From contig NW_023998564.1 in the NCBI RefSeq assembly GCF_014805625.2, forward strand, positions 2,176,257-2,240,256: a stretch of DNA of 64,000 nt, written 5' to 3'. The stretch comes from Glossina fuscipes. Its lineage: Eukaryota; Arthropoda; Insecta; Diptera; Glossinidae. Both the position numbers and the translations under genes were made by a program. Of the stretch, positions 1 to 13,860 are shown piece by piece (position 1 is the first letter of the stretch; every line of letters starts with the position of its first letter). Below the pieces are notes generated by a model that made no database searches, was not told where the DNA came from, and saw only the letters and a list, made by a program, of their open reading frames with translations.

Positions 1-337
1 AAACAATTCTAAAATAATCTAAAAAAATAATCTAATGTTGATAAGAGGGCATGGTGTCCTTTACTTTGCTAATGAGATTCCACTAGTAATTTAAGTTTGC
101 GAATTGCTGCTACTATCGATAATTTACCCGTAGTGATAACCGTTTCAACCCTCTTCTCACAAGCAAGCGGTAAGGGATTTACGGCTCAAAAGACAACTCT
201 ACCTTCGATTATTAGGGTTGAAGCAGTTTCGTAAATTAACCAACTTTTGTACCGCACGGTAACAGCTTGTGGCTTTCACAGCTGCTTTTCAAAAGAAAAC
301 GTCAATGATTGTTCTCTCTCATTATTTTCTCTGCAAT

Positions 338-376
338 TGAAGACATGATTTGGTCTCTGAAGACATGATTTGGTCT
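338..376. repeat. Two-copy tandem repeat, period 20
   Basis: A 19-base unit (TGAAGACATGATTTGGTCT) occurs at 338-356 and again at 358-376 with no mismatch. It is a recent local duplication with no visible coding role. Confidence 0.8.
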
Positions 377-894
377 AGTGTGTACTCTTTTCTTCAAACA
401 GAGAGAGCAAATCATTAAATTACTTAAGTGGCAGTCGGTTTGATTTGAAAGCTTTTTCTTGCAATTGTGCAAAAATTTAATTTTGATTAATTTGTTTAGT
501 AATTTCACGTCTTTTTTTTAAAAAACAAAGTTTTTCTGTTTTCTCGTCGTTCCAAAGAATTTGAAATTTCAAACTGGGACGACCTATCATTGAAAGCTGC
601 AATAACTTTAAGATAACAATTTCATTGCCTATTTTAAAGGTATTGTCGACATTCTGCTTTTTTTAATATAAACTCAATGGGGAATCATTCGTTTGCTTCT
701 GGCTGCAATTTCCCATAATGAAAATATTTGATTGTAACTATTTCAAAATTTGTTATTATTCTAAAAAAGCTTATTTTAATCCTCAGCAAATAAATCCGTG
801 TATTAAATTTGGAATCACCGAATAAAATAAAAAAAAAAATTATAGTAGGCAATGACCAATTATCAGAAAACCCCACCACTCCGTTTAATGCCTT

Positions 895-1170
895 AATTCA
901 TATAATGACTTTTCAAAATAACATGCCGCAAAAATAGATCGATCCGAACCATGTTCAATAATGTTCAAACGCAAAGCAAACAAATTTCATTAAAACATCT
1001 CAAAAACTTGTAGCGCGGACGGACTACTAGACATACACCACTCACATAGTGATTTTGATTCGAGCAATACAATAAAAGGTATCTCAAGTCCTCCTTGATG
1101 TTGTATAAACGTGCACAAACTTAACATGCCCTTATATCACAGGTGGTGTAGCTTATAATAAATGAAAAAA
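895..1170 (+). repeat. Dispersed repeat family A, copy 1
   Basis: The stretch has the ordered landmarks of a family seen four times in this window: a TAATGACTTTTCAAAATAA-like head, then a CGAACCATGTTCAATA-like block, then an AAATTTCATTAAAACATCTC-like block, then a GGACGGAC motif. The other copies are near 15.9 kb (+), 37.9 kb (+) and 50.8 kb (-). It is non-coding and degenerate. Fly genomes commonly carry such non-autonomous repeats; the class is not determined. Confidence 0.5.
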
Positions 1171-1779
1171 AAAACAAAATTAATTTAATTTTCGTTTGAC
1201 ACAAACTCTAAATCAGAGTTTGCTGTTTATTGATCTAAAGTTATACTTCGAACTGGATTTGGATAGCAGAAGAGCGCACATCCATTGCTAATGGCTTTGA
1301 AACAAACATTTCTTTCTACGCACACACATTCGCATTCCTATTTTAATAACAATTCACACAAAATTTATTCTTTTCCATTTCTTCTTCTATTCTTAGAGAG
1401 TTAGATGGTGATATATATTTTTTACTTTTCCTTTCTTTCTTCCTTTTTCATTCGTTGTAACTATCCAGGTATAGTGCTTTTTCGAATTTTCTTTGATTTG
1501 AATACAAGTCTCACCTTGACTTATGTTTACGCTCTATGATTAAAAACGGGGAATAAAAACTGACAGCACGTAAGTAGCCCGCGTTTTCATATATGTATAT
1601 ATCATCGTTCGGTAATCATATATCTTGAATACCTATTTAATTTTCTTTGGCTTTCCTTTCGTTATCGTATTATTTCGTTATCGTATTGCGATGCGAATAC
1701 AATTCCAGATGATTGAATGGGAATAAAATTGAGAAAATTAGAGGCGAACGATTCATTTCATGTTTACGCATAATGCTTA

Positions 1780-1835
1780 TATATATATATATGTATATAT
1801 ACATATATACGTACATATATATGTATTCATGTATA
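1780..1835. repeat. TA/ATG microsatellite
   Basis: A run of alternating AT with interspersed ATGTATATAC units. Simple sequence only. Confidence 0.8.
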
Positions 1836-4800
1836 TTATCAAATGTCAATAGCAAATAAAGTAATTACTCAACTCCGTGTTGCCATAGATAAGTCACTCT
1901 AATGGAAGAACTGCTGTTCTAAACTTCAACGAGAGAAAAATAAAAAAAAAGTTAAAAAAAAAGAAAAAAGTGAAGTGAAAGTACATAAGAATTTAGTTTG
2001 CAATTAAAGAATTACTAACGCCAATAAGATTTTCTCTATCCACCTCTCACTCACTCTCTCTGCCTTCCTGCTTTTCATTTTTCTAATCTTACTATCTCCA
2101 ATGTACAGAGAGATGCGCACACTTTATGCCAATTTTATTATGGTTGGTAATTAGGTTTTATGTACACGTGACTGTGATTGCACTATGGGACTATATAGCG
2201 TGTGAGCGGAAACCCACTGCAGAGATATAAAAATTGTTATTGTATTACGGTTATGGTGGTGGTAATGTTGTTATGGTGTTAGTGTAATGGCACAATTATA
2301 TTTATATTATACTATTATTCCCTATGTGGGCTGAATCGTTACCGAATGTGTAGAGAAAGACAAAATTCATTTGCAGAACTCTGATATGACTGCACATGCT
2401 TTCGTAAGTAGTTGTTAAGGATTTTAAATTAAAAGCTTCAAGGAAATTTAATGTTCACTCACAATTAATTGCATTTATCAAATAATTTAGTATTTTTATA
2501 TACAATAAAAACGATTACCGCTCGATTGGAGAAATCGTCCACACCCATTGTAATTTTTTTCAATACCTTTAAAATCCGCAGAAGCAGAACCACATAAAGT
2601 ACATAAATTTTTTCCCAGTTTCAAACTCGGAATACATGTAAGCATGCCTGTCTGTCTCTCTGCGAAACTGTGTCGCATCTATGGTAAACATTCTTTCGTG
2701 GGGATACCGTCTACAAAGTTGCAAAAGAATTTGAAAATGATAAAAATTTTTCAAAGGACACGCCTAAAACGTCCATACTCCTAAGCAATAAAAACAGTGA
2801 TTGTTTTCCGTGTGTTTTCTTGATTGCTTACAACACATACATCATGTAAAAGGCCATTTTTATTCTAAAATTTAAAGAATCAGCAGTGTCCATCCGATAT
2901 TACAGAGTACAGTTCTTTCCCTTTTTTTAGTCTTTTTTAGGATAACGGTGACGGGTATAAAAGATATTGTAACCACCCATTACAATTTTCTTATTTAACA
3001 TTTGGCAAATGTGAACTTTGTACTGATTTCACTCTTCTCTCTTTCCACGTCAAGCTAAAGGATTTGAATTCCCATGCCTGTAAGGAAAAACAAGTGTGGT
3101 TAAGTGTTCTGACTTGCTTAAGAAAAGATTTAAGAGGAAGCCATCACTGCAAGAAATCTGTTTTTAGAGATTTGGTTCGCATAGTGATTTATCGTGATCT
3201 TTAGTGATTATCGGTATACAGTAAGGTCTCTCACAATTTGGATGTTAATAATAAATAATTGTTTCGATCGCTACCTTCATGATGCGTAGAAAAGTTTCTT
3301 ATTTAGATGCAAATCAGTTACTGATCACTTTAAGAACGTCGGACATTAGAAAAGATATTTATAACTAAACAGACAAGCGAGTGTTTCGTATGGCAATCAA
3401 CTTATGCATCATTGTTAGTCGGTTGTCTGTGACAACAAAGCCGTAAGGAGACAAAAGAAAAGCCAGAAAAAGAAATTTCTTTTTTATATACTTTTATAAA
3501 ATGTGAAAGAAAACATAGATGACATTCAATTGCTCTTGTCGTTGCTTGTTGTTATTTGAGAATCATTAAAAAATGAAAGCGATGTACACCTGTGAACGTA
3601 CATATATAGGCGGACATAAATGAATGCCTTTTAAAAAAGAAAAGAAAAAAATAAAACGCATTCTCAACCGAGGCATACCATGCATGCATTACTTACATGT
3701 ATACATATACATACAAATTTATATATATTTACTGTAATGTAAGTAATTGCATTTTCACACACATTACTGACCCACAAATGTTCAGAAACACTATGTTAAA
3801 AATGCTGCTGCTTTCTCTTTCTTGCTCTCTGGCTTAATGCACTCTCTTTGTAGATTTACATAGACTTAACGGATATTAGTTGATGTGTAATAATATATGT
3901 ATATAATCATACATATTCTTATATACGTTCCGTATATATAAAAACACGCGGCTTCGATAAGAGTGCATGTATGTTGAATTTGTCATATCACACATAAAAG
4001 CAAGAAAAAGAAATGAAAACGGTGAGATGCCTCTTATATATTAAGAAACTTAAAATATATTAAAGGAAATGACGGAACTATCGTCATATATGCTACCGTA
4101 TAAAGTATGAACTCAATAAATGAAATGCATAAGTTTCCTGAAGCTTACTGATTTCTTATATTATATACATTCTAATCGATCAGCACAATAGAAAAGGTAG
4201 CAAAAGCAAGGTTTTGACAATTTTTTTTTAAGTAGTTATATCAGCTACAAGCCCATTATAACAAATTAAGTCTCCTATTATACTCGAGAAAACGTAAAAT
4301 TAAGGGCAAAGATTAAAAGCCCATATCATTAAAAATTCTCAGGAATGTAGCTTCGAAATGAATTAAAAATTTTTCATAATCTTTCACTCACTAACTTAAT
4401 CATTCCGCATAAATTTAATATACCCTTGTGCTACAAGTGATATAGGGTACTCATACGTTACATTGTCCATAGAGTTGCATACAACTGTTATATAATAAAA
4501 TAAGTTTAGCGAACAACAAATGTCTGCCATTTACATGTCGAGTGTCTAAGATTCGCCTTAAATCGTAACTGGTTTCATTACTTGTTTTGCTTACTTTCAC
4601 GTTTTCATGCCATGTTTTTTAGACTAAAATAAACTAAACGCATATACTGCTGACGCTCCCACAGACATGCAAACAAGAATTTGTTGATAAAATATTAAAT
4701 GCACATAAGAAAGCACAAAAAAAGCATTAAATCTATTAACAGAAAAGCAGCAAAAACTACAACGATAACGCCGAAGGCTACGGCAACAGCAACGATAATA

Positions 4801-5720
4801 ACAACCTATAAAAATGACATCTTTCATGGCCACTTGAGTGCAACATTGTTGTAACTCTACACCATGCAGCTGGTGCATCATCAAACATCCACTTTAATAT
4901 AAGTGAACGCGTGTAGCAAACAAAATATAAACCTATATAAAACCCGTTTTTATTACTCCGTGTTGCACTGATACTTGGTAACACAAATGTGTGACTCTAA
5001 TGTCAGAAAGAACATTAAAATCGAAAGAAGATGAAAAAGATGAAAAATAAAATAATGGTATAACACACAACGATACACGAAATGGGCAAATAAATATGTG
5101 CTTGCGCGTGCGTGTTTTTTTTTAATTACCTTAGTACAAATTACTTACAAGTAACAATTGCATCAAGAAAAACAACAATATTTTTTAACACAATTTTACA
5201 TACAAAAAGGGATCGAAACCAACACAAATATTTTTAGTATAAATTTGCAACCTTTAAAATTTCCCATTAATAAATTATGATAATAAGCGCCTTATCAACA
5301 TGGAACGCATTTGAAATTCTGCGAAGACAGAGTGGCTATCAGGTTACAAAATGAAGCAAATTTCTGTTACACTGAGCTCATGTGAGAATACATCTTGTAC
5401 ATGAAAAGCATATTACATATTTATTTTTTACAATCCACTTATGTGCAATGGCCACAATTTGTGAACCTAAATTCGGTTAAACATTTCGATTTGAAATAAA
5501 GTTTTCCTTCGAAGGAAAGCACACAGACTTATAATTACATAAATAAAAATTTAGATATGAAAATGTGTTTTATGCCAAACGAGATTTAACTCGTAAATCG
5601 GTGACCTATGTGCACTCTTCTCCATTTCATACCGGAAAAGAATGTAAAAACTATTCTTCATACCTTGCAATCGTTCTAGAACTGGAAAATAGCGAATATT
5701 AGATCAAGAGAGAAGCATCG

Positions 5721-6661
5721 ATGTTCATTAGGCTTATTCGTTCGGTCGTAAGACCAATTAGCTTTCCACCGTCCTTTTCCCAAATTGTAGAAAATATCGT
5801 AAAAACAGCAAATCCAAGTGTTTTGCACCATGGTCTCTTAATTTCTTTTAGTAAGTTAATTAGACGAACTCTCAATCACAATAATATCTCTATACTTAAC
5901 TCCTTTGATACAGTCCCTCCCACTTATTGATTATTGAAAAGCTTTATTACAATTTTAACCTTTATAGAAATTAGACAATCTTTCTTAGTCAGTAGCAATC
6001 AATTCGTTCATCGTATTTACAATGTTTCCTCTAGGCTAGCCAAAGTGAACTCTGGAGTCCCTCAAAGTTCAGCTTTAGGTCTTATCCTGTTTAATCTTTT
6101 CGTGAATTACTTAAATGTTGACAGACGGTTGTATTGGTTTTGCTTACGACGACGCTATTTTCATTCTTTTGATTTATGATCAGTGAACTTTTGATTCCTT
6201 TGGATACAAAATAAATGAATGTCTAGCAAGAATTTATATTTACATCAAAAGCAATTCTTCTCAACCGCGCACAACCGGTGTCGCTCGTAAAAACAAAATG
6301 CGTGATACGTATGTTGAATTCGTGGACTCTTAGATACACTCTTCATAGCAAATTAAACTTTAACCTCTATATGGATAACATTAACGCAAAGGTCTCTCTA
6401 CCAGCCAGCATTGAACTTAAGCTCACTCACACTATCTTAACGTCACGTGTAAATAACTCCATTGGAGCGGTCATCCGATATCCTCGTTCGGGTATCAAGC
6501 ATCCACAAAATCGTGTGTTTTATCTATGGGATCACGTGTTCTCTTATGTTTGCTTAAACTCTTCCTTAAAACTCTCCTTTCAAGATTCTCTTAAATGTAG
6601 GCTTTTCATTTATTTGTCTACAGTTATTAGGTCTCAATCACCCCGTTTTCTTTACATGTGA
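5721..6661 (+). pseudogene. Degenerate non-LTR retrotransposon reverse transcriptase
   Basis: Translation in broken frames gives a recognisable non-LTR (LINE) reverse transcriptase remnant. An SFDTVP segment near 5.90 kb corresponds to the conserved AFD.VPH block with the first catalytic aspartate. SGVPQSSALGLILFNLF near 6.05-6.10 kb corresponds to the SGVPQGSxLGPxLFN block. The downstream frame (6278-6661), with a SKLNFNLYMDNI segment, fits the post-catalytic part of the RT. Stops at about 5928 and 6177 and frame changes show it is dead. The YxDD box is not intact. The clade is not determined (jockey or CR1-like would fit). It has no link to the neighbouring host genes. Confidence 0.7.
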
Positions 6662-9059
6662 CGAAGTAGTTTCAGTTTTTTAATGTAGGAGCCAAAAATT
6701 GTCCTCCAGTTTAAAGGGGTACATACATAAGGTTCAGACGTACAGAATTAAATGCTTAAATGGTTTCAGAAAATGATTCTGGATCGATCGCGATACTAAA
6801 TGGAGTATTTGTCTCGCCACAACTTAATATACTGCATAGCATAAGTCATATCGTGTACAGAAACTCCTTTGAAAAAAAACATCGAATGATTTGAGGGACT
6901 TTTTTGCATATACATATGCACAAGTGTTTCTTAAATTTGCCCATGACATTTAAAGAAATATAAAAATGGGGCACTTCTCGGATAAAGGTCATTATCGACC
7001 AGTAGATTAAACTCATGAGTTGATGAATATTTCTGCGAAAAATATTAACTTTCTATTTTTGTCTGTAGTCTGTAAAAAAATATATTCTGAAAATTATTGA
7101 GACTTGTGAAATAGTTCGACATTTCCAAGTTGTCAATTTCGTAATGGATTCAACGAGTATGAATGTGTACCTAATTTTAGCTTTATGGTTCAATTCGTGG
7201 AACTACAAAGACGCCAATTAAACTCTAGCCTAATTTACACAGATATCACAATTAACACTGATCGAAAGCGTACGTAGCTCGCTAAGTGTGAATAAACTTT
7301 ACTTCGGAATCGGTTGTTCTTTTACTAATCTTACACATCTGCATTAATGACTGCAAAGACATGCTTTGGATATCCCTTCATTTATATATAAATTTCTAAT
7401 CTATCGGAACCAAGTTGCCAAGTTCATTACATTCTTCATCTACAGATTCACTTGTTAAAATCGCTATCGTAATCCCAGAGTATTTTGTGGAAGACGTTTT
7501 TCGAACATAGTTTCTTTCACACTTTTCAATTCGGATTAAATAAGTGATCTCATCAATTTGCTAAAATTAGCTTAGGACCAGTCGTTAAATACTCAACTTT
7601 TATATGAAATGGAATTTTTTCTTTTTTTTGCCGTTAATAAAGTATATCGGAAGCCAGTTGCACGCGACTTTACAGCGTTAAATGTGCCTTTAAACCAATT
7701 CTGCTTTCTGAGCACGAGCAATAATAATCCAGCCCAATCGATAATAAACTACCCACGTCTCGGCACGGTCACGGCGACAAAATTCGGTTAAAGTGTTATG
7801 AATCGGCCCAAAACTTCTATTGCCTTTGATAATTATGAGAATTAGCGTTAAAGCTGAATTGCCTGCTGCAGATCTCGATTTAGATCCTAAACTATGTCTT
7901 AAAGTCGTACGTTACGATATCCTGCTGTCTCTCTAGTTTTCTTTTTGGAAAGTGGGATATTAACGTTAACTTTTTTTTGTCGGAAATCCATACACACTTC
8001 ATACACAACGCGCTTAGAAATCGATTTTTACACCCTACATTACTTGTCGCACGGATCTACTTTTTATTACATTGATCAGCTAACACAATCTGTTTCTGAG
8101 TTTGTCTAACCTTCTCTGTCCGTCTACACGTCTTGACTTTCTATATTCAACCCACAGGCCATAGACAATGTATATACCATGCTGCCTCACATGAACTAAA
8201 TACACTCAGCGCGTATTTTGCACGATATATTAGGTGAATACCATGATGAAGAGTTTATAACAGAATATGACGATTATTAAGGAATAGAATTCAAACTTCG
8301 CTTTTATTTGGCCTATAATGCAATTCCGATAATTTCTTATTCTACAATAATAATGAAGATGCAAGCATAATTTAGATCGAATCTGAAGTTTGAAATTCGC
8401 GATAATATCGCCACTTTAATGGAAAGAAAGACAAAAGCGAACTTGCATGCGAGCGGATGTCTAATTAAATTAGATGAGATACTTACGTTGGTTTACAAAT
8501 TATATTCTTTTCGTAGTTTGTTCATGCGTCTCTGCTATGGGAACTCAATGCTAACAGATGGGTATCAAAATTATTCCATAAACGGGATAGAATTTCTTTC
8601 CGTTTCCTGATCGTTTTCAAAGGATTATTGTGCTTAAAGAACAAAATGTAGAGTGTGGTGTTTTGTCATCATTTTGGTAGTGTGGTCCATTAACGTCTGA
8701 CATGAGTTTCAGTCCGTCAGTTAATGGATTAGAGTGTTTCTTATAATTCTTGTGTATTGAATATTGAAGAATTGTATATGTTTGGGCAAAAATTTATTGT
8801 AGTAACTGAAGAATGGCCCAACCAAAACTTAACAAATGATATAGTAGATAAGCTAAGTCAAATCAAGCTAAAACTTGAAATCTTGTTAATAGCTTTCTTC
8901 GATTATCTTTATATAGTTTGCAAGCTCTTTCAGAAGAGCTAATAAAGAATATTACCACATAAGCCTTCAAAACGGTTTGCGTCAACTTATTCGTTGTGTT
9001 TGCCTGTGTTCGCTCGGGACCGAATCTTTTGTATCAAGAACTAAATTTTCATATTCTAC

Positions 9060-9440
9060 AAATTGGATAGGCACGGCTTATTTCTTGCGTTTTCAAACTA
9101 AATTTGAAAATTTATATGGCGTATCGGTTTTGGCTTATGAGTAACGAGCATAAAACACAGAAAGTGAAGTATTCTTAGTTTTTGTTGAATAGGCATATCG
9201 GCATTGTAGGCGTGTCTTTGACCGCTTTGAGTCACTTTAAAATTATTTTCCAAATGTATAGACGACATCAACATTTTGACGAACAGGAGAATGTTTACCA
9301 CAGATGCTTAACCGTTGGGCATACGGACATGCTTAGCTGCGTTCCGAATTTGTAACATGCCAAAAATTGATAGACTCTTTAAGGTTTCTGAAACTTGCTG
9401 CCGCGCCACATTTTCAATACTGTACAAGAGCGTTGATTTA
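9060..9440 (+). repeat. Dispersed repeat family B, copy 1
   Basis: It shares ordered blocks with 39.53-39.90 kb: a TTGGATAGGC.CGGCT head, a TTATGAGTAACG.. block, TAGGCGTGTC.TTTGAC, then a TTTCTGAAACTTGCT-like tail. A third copy lacking the head lies at 39.98-40.29 kb. Non-coding, degenerate, transposon-derived by inference. Confidence 0.55.
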
Positions 9441-9696
9441 AAATTAAAATTTCTCATATTTTTATACGCATATATGTGAAGGATACATATATGCTGCAAT
9501 TAAATGCAGTTCAATTCAAATACTAAGTTAATTATAATGAATTCTTACATGAAGCGAAGAGATATTTAAAGCTTTGCAAAAATTCATCTGAACTAGAAAA
9601 CACCTTGATAATTATACTGAAACAATGAAAAAAATTTCAACGAATTTAATGGTGGTAGTAACTAAAACATACATACGTATACCTAAGTATACTATA

Positions 9697-9728
9697 CTCT
9701 CTCTCTCTCTCTCTCTTTCTCTCTTTCC
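9697..9728. repeat. (CT)n microsatellite
   Basis: About 32 bases of CT dinucleotides with a few TTT interruptions. Confidence 0.9.
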
Positions 9729-11017
9729 TATCCTCATTTAATATTTTCATAGATGATGTCAATCATTTAAATTCTTTACTTTCGTGTACATGAATAATAC
9801 ACATTGTATTGACGCAGCTCAGTTAATATTTGTATAAAATCATTATCATCACATCATTATTATCTGACGACATTATATAGAAAAGCTGAATATGAAACAT
9901 GTGACACTTGACAACAATGGAAGCATTTATGAGTTTTCCAAAAATATGTCACTTTTCCTTTGTTGAGGCAAGCGAACGTTGCTTAATTCCCATCGATGTC
10001 ACTAAGTCCATAACATTGTCTCTCTTGCACATAGTTCATAGGTTCGTATTTCAGTAAAGAAAGATTATAATAATTTTCATAATCGTTTAAAGCTGACATT
10101 TATAATACGGCTTCAAGTTGACATCCGTGCTACTTTTATGTCATTTTTTGTATTTTGCTATGCATTTCTGCATATATACATAGTGCCCCGCTTAAATGTT
10201 GATGATAGAATAGCAACTAAGAATCTCTATACTTTCCCCAAACTAAAACAAAGAAAATAATTTTAAATATCTAAATTTGAAGCTACATCGGGTGCTTTCT
10301 GCTATAAGTAGATAATGACATTAAAAACTATATATCTAGGCACGTGAGAACGTGTATATATTTTGCTTTTACTGAAAATTTTCGATTTTAATATGTAAAT
10401 AAAAGGAATGTACATATATATAATGTGTCGTTGTCTATGTGAATATATAGATCGTTGCGCATACATACTATAATAACGCTAATAGTGATGATAGCCTATT
10501 CTCTGGCTAATATTTTCATTGAATTTTTGTCTTTTTAAATTTGGGTCATTTCAATTCATTTACTCCATACTTTCCCCCAAGAGCTGTTGATGATTTCAAT
10601 TTTGTTTTCTTTACATTCGTATACACATAACCTCATATGCGTGTCTGGTTATATGCTCTCGTACGTATGTGCGGAAGTATTAGCACTTATGCATATATGC
10701 ACATATGTATGTACTTTATGCATCTTTTCTATTTCATTCATATGTTATACGATTTCACTGAATTGAAAGTTTTATCAAGTGATTTTCTTAAGACTACATA
10801 AATATATACATAGACGTAACATATATATACGTAGAGTACAACTTTAATTTGCTTCGGGTTTAATAGCTATTCTCTGTATTTTAGCATATTTGAAAATTGA
10901 ATATAACTAAAAAAAAAAAAAATTATGAAAATACCACAAAAGTTTCATCATATTTCCTATTAGTTAATGCATCTAAGCATACGCCAGTCTAGCTGCATGT
11001 GTTGAATCCATATTATA

Positions 11018-12190
11018 TTAGTTTGGGGAAAAAGAAATCCATTATTTTTATATGAACTTCAGGACTTTATTTAACATGCTTCGGATTGTCCGATTTGGTT
11101 CAAATATGCACCGTTTTGTTGTATGATTTGTTGCCATTTTAAAGGTAACTTCAAAATGCCTCTCTCATAGAAGTCCTGGTCTCTATTTGCAAAAAACTCT
11201 AGTAGTCGATTTTCACAATCCTCCCTAGATTCCAATTTTTTATCATTAAAGAAATTTTGCAATGCAAGAAAAAGATGATAATCGCTTGGTGCCAAGTCCG
11301 GACTGTATGGCGGATGCATTAAAACTTCTCACCCAAGCTCCCGAAGTTTCTGGCGAGTAACTGTAGATGTGTGTGACCTAGCGTTGCCTGGTGGAACACG
11401 ACACTTCTCCTGTTGGCCAATTCTGGCCGTTTCTGGTCAACCGCTATCTTCAAACGGTCCAGTTGTTGACAGTAGAGATCAGAATTTAGCGTTTGGCCAT
11501 ATGGAAGCAACTCATAATAAATAATCCCCTTCCAGTCCCACCAAATGCATAGCAAAACCTTCCTGGCCGTTTGAGGTGCTTCACCGCTCTTTGACCACGA
11601 TCGTTTTCGCACAGGGTTATCGTATGTGATCCATTTCTCATCTCCAGTCACCATCCGTTTAAGAAATGGGTCTATCTCATTCCGTTTGGCCAAGGCTTCG
11701 CAGATGGAAATTCGATCCATCATGTTTTTTTCTGTTAATCGAGCTTCTTTTTGAATCCAGCTTTGTGCAAATGGTTTAAAACTGTTTTATGGTCGATTTT
11801 TAGCTCCTGGGCGATGTTATGACAGCTAACATGCCGGTCAACTTCGATCATTTCTCCGATTTTATCGACATTTTCGACGCACATAATTGGCTGTTACAGT
11901 ATCAGAACCATAAACACCATTCACAATTTTAACCGCCTGGCTTGCATTTTCGCCTTTGTCAAAGAAAAACTGTAAAATGTACCGAATTTTCTCTTTGTTC
12001 ACTTCCATTTTTAAAACGGTGTAACTCACAACTGAATGCACCAAACAAAAAACAGCAAAAGAATTTTTTTTACTGCGAAATGTCACCTTTCCAACGAGCA
12101 TAAATATGAAATTGCTTGATCGATACTTTACGAGAAATCTGTCAGTGCAGCCTACCGAAAAAATAATGGATTTCTTTTTCCCCAAGCTAA
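11018..12190 (-). mobile_element. mariner-family DNA transposon, deleted but with intact ends
   Basis: The element begins TTAGTTTGGGGAAAAAG and ends with the reverse complement of TTAGCTTGGGGAAAAAG. These are near-perfect terminal inverted repeats of about 31 bases. Both sides are flanked by TA, the expected Tc1/mariner target duplication. The 1173-base length is a little under the usual size of about 1.3 kb, which fits the internal deletion seen in the transposase. The transposase lies on the minus strand and is broken, so the copy could only move in trans. Confidence 0.95.
11071..12008 (-). pseudogene. mariner transposase (DD34D), broken
   Basis: Start chosen at the ATG (12008) of MEVNKEKIRYILQFFFDKGE, the usual mariner N-terminus. 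Visible in order: the N-terminal helix-turn-helix; an internal deletion joining TANYV to a later segment; an MMDRISICEALAKRNE block; TGDEKW with the first catalytic aspartate; LLCIWWDWKG; and PPYSPDLAPSDYH, which carries the third catalytic aspartate near the C-terminus. The second catalytic motif (normally FHQDNA) is destroyed by a one-base deletion near 11398 that removes the aspartate codon and shifts the frame. A stop follows about 50 bases on. A short in-frame loss also sits between EAPQT and ARKVL. A clear pseudogene. Confidence 0.92.
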
Positions 12191-13717
12191 TATTTCATAG
12201 ATTTGAAACATTTATAATTAAAACCGAACACGTTGCATGAAACGCGTCTGAATTTGAAAGTGAAGAGAGCTCTTGAAATGATTTCATTGAAAATGAGTGA
12301 CTTTTCTAATATTTCCTTTAAATATATTTATCGTTATAACTAAATTTATTGCATTTATTTTGTAATTTATTAAATGATTTTCAAGAGGGAATCTAATCAC
12401 ATTTATGCCAAAAGAGTGTCTTCATTATTATTCACATCACAGTATATATCCGGGGGCTCACGCAAATTAGGCGAAACAATGTTAGGTAAATACACAGATT
12501 TCACATTTTTTGCGATAGGTGAAAAGATCGAACGCTCTCACAACAAGAACAGACTATCCCAGATTCCTAATCATAAGCGGTTATGGTAGTAAGTCACATC
12601 TTAACCCATTACCTGTCGTGTACACATATTTGTTGTTTTCGTTGAACTTCAAGCAACGCTTGTGTGCATAGATTTGTGTGTGCCGATAATCTATTAATTT
12701 TCATCGCATCTTAAATAAATAAGACCTACAATCCCAGTTAAAACTAATCATTAGATGAGCGAATGATTCCATGGCATCCATCAAACTATTTAAATGTGGA
12801 ATTTTAAATAGAATGGTACATTAACCTAAGACAGGTTATAACGGTAACTTCAAGTTGGAAATCAGGAAAAGGCAGTAATTTTCCCATATACTATAACTTG
12901 AAGTATTGACACCGTTTTTTAATAACTGGTATAATATTTATGGTGAAGACTTTTATCACAGATTTAGTGAGATATCTGTACAGTTAGAGAACTACTATCT
13001 ACGGTACCGTCAGAACAAACCGTGGTCTACCACTCCCCATACTAAGACAAATAAAACTGAATGTAAATGAATATGTTTATCAGCGGAAAAAACATGCAAG
13101 CGGAAATGTGCAAACCCAACAAAAATAAGAAAGACGCGATTATTTCAAAAATCCATCAAGTGTTTGATTATTCTGAATTTCATCCCGAACCAAAGTAACT
13201 TTTCTTACAAAGATTAGCGGTAGATAACGTGTGCATGGTGAAGCCGTAGTGTAAACAGCAACGTTCTTTCAGCTTTAAATACAGCAGCTTATGTGCCACA
13301 AACATTTAATTTTCGAAAAATGTGTGTTACTCTTTCTGCCTAATGCGGGCAAATATGCTATTGAAGTCATCGATTGTTGTAGCAAATAAGCACAGTTAAG
13401 TATGTTTAGAGAAAGACCTCGCCAATGGAATGGAAAGCAATGGATATGAAAACGCCACTATGAAGACCCATGACAAAGGCAAGACACATGAAAGAAAATA
13501 TGTAGCCGCGACAGCAGCGTTTAACCATTTCCAAGCTTTTAAAGATACTAGCAATGATTCCGAAAGAAAGAAATTTGACGATAAATAATTTTTTCGAAAG
13601 AAAGAAGAGGTTTCTGCACGTGCATACACTACAATGACGCAAGTCGTAAAAGATAATGACTGACAATTTTGTAATTATCAATATTCAATGCCAAGTGCGA
13701 TGAATTTTGGACATTGT

Positions 13718-13860
13718 TCTTCTAAGTAGCCGAGTAAATAAGAGATCGCGTCTGTCAACTCAATGCTCGCGAGTTCAAATTTCAAGTGCGGAAGAGTTTT
13801 CTTCTTTTTACTATCTTCTATTTCGGGAGAAGAACGCGGTTATTTCCGTCTGTCTTGGAA
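13718..13860 (+). repeat. tRNA-derived SINE, partial copy
   Basis: The head TAGCCGAGTAAATAAGAG resembles a tRNA A box (Ser/Leu type: TGGCCGAGTGG). It is followed after about 35 bases by GCGAGTTCAAATTTC, a degenerate B box. It matches the heads of fuller copies at 20.2 (-), 35.2 (+) and 49.5 kb (+). The body is diverged or missing. Confidence 0.65.

Larger units (their letters stand above)
1..5700. other. Gene-poor AT-rich region
   Basis: No coding region can be supported here on either strand. The open frames are short, low in complexity and match no family I recognise. The stretch holds microsatellites (TA/ATG runs near 1.8, 3.7 and 3.9 kb), a 20-base-period tandem repeat near 0.34 kb and one copy of a dispersed repeat near 0.9-1.2 kb. 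It may be flank or a far-upstream part of the + strand gene whose exons begin at 26.6 kb, but no exon was identified. Confidence 0.5.
6670..11017. other. Intergenic, no gene seen
   Basis: Nothing here supports a gene. It holds one copy of dispersed repeat family B (about 9.06-9.44 kb), a CT microsatellite at 9.7 kb, and possibly a GTCCGTCT-bearing repeat fragment near 8.1 kb. The rest is AT-rich sequence with short random open frames. Confidence 0.5.
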
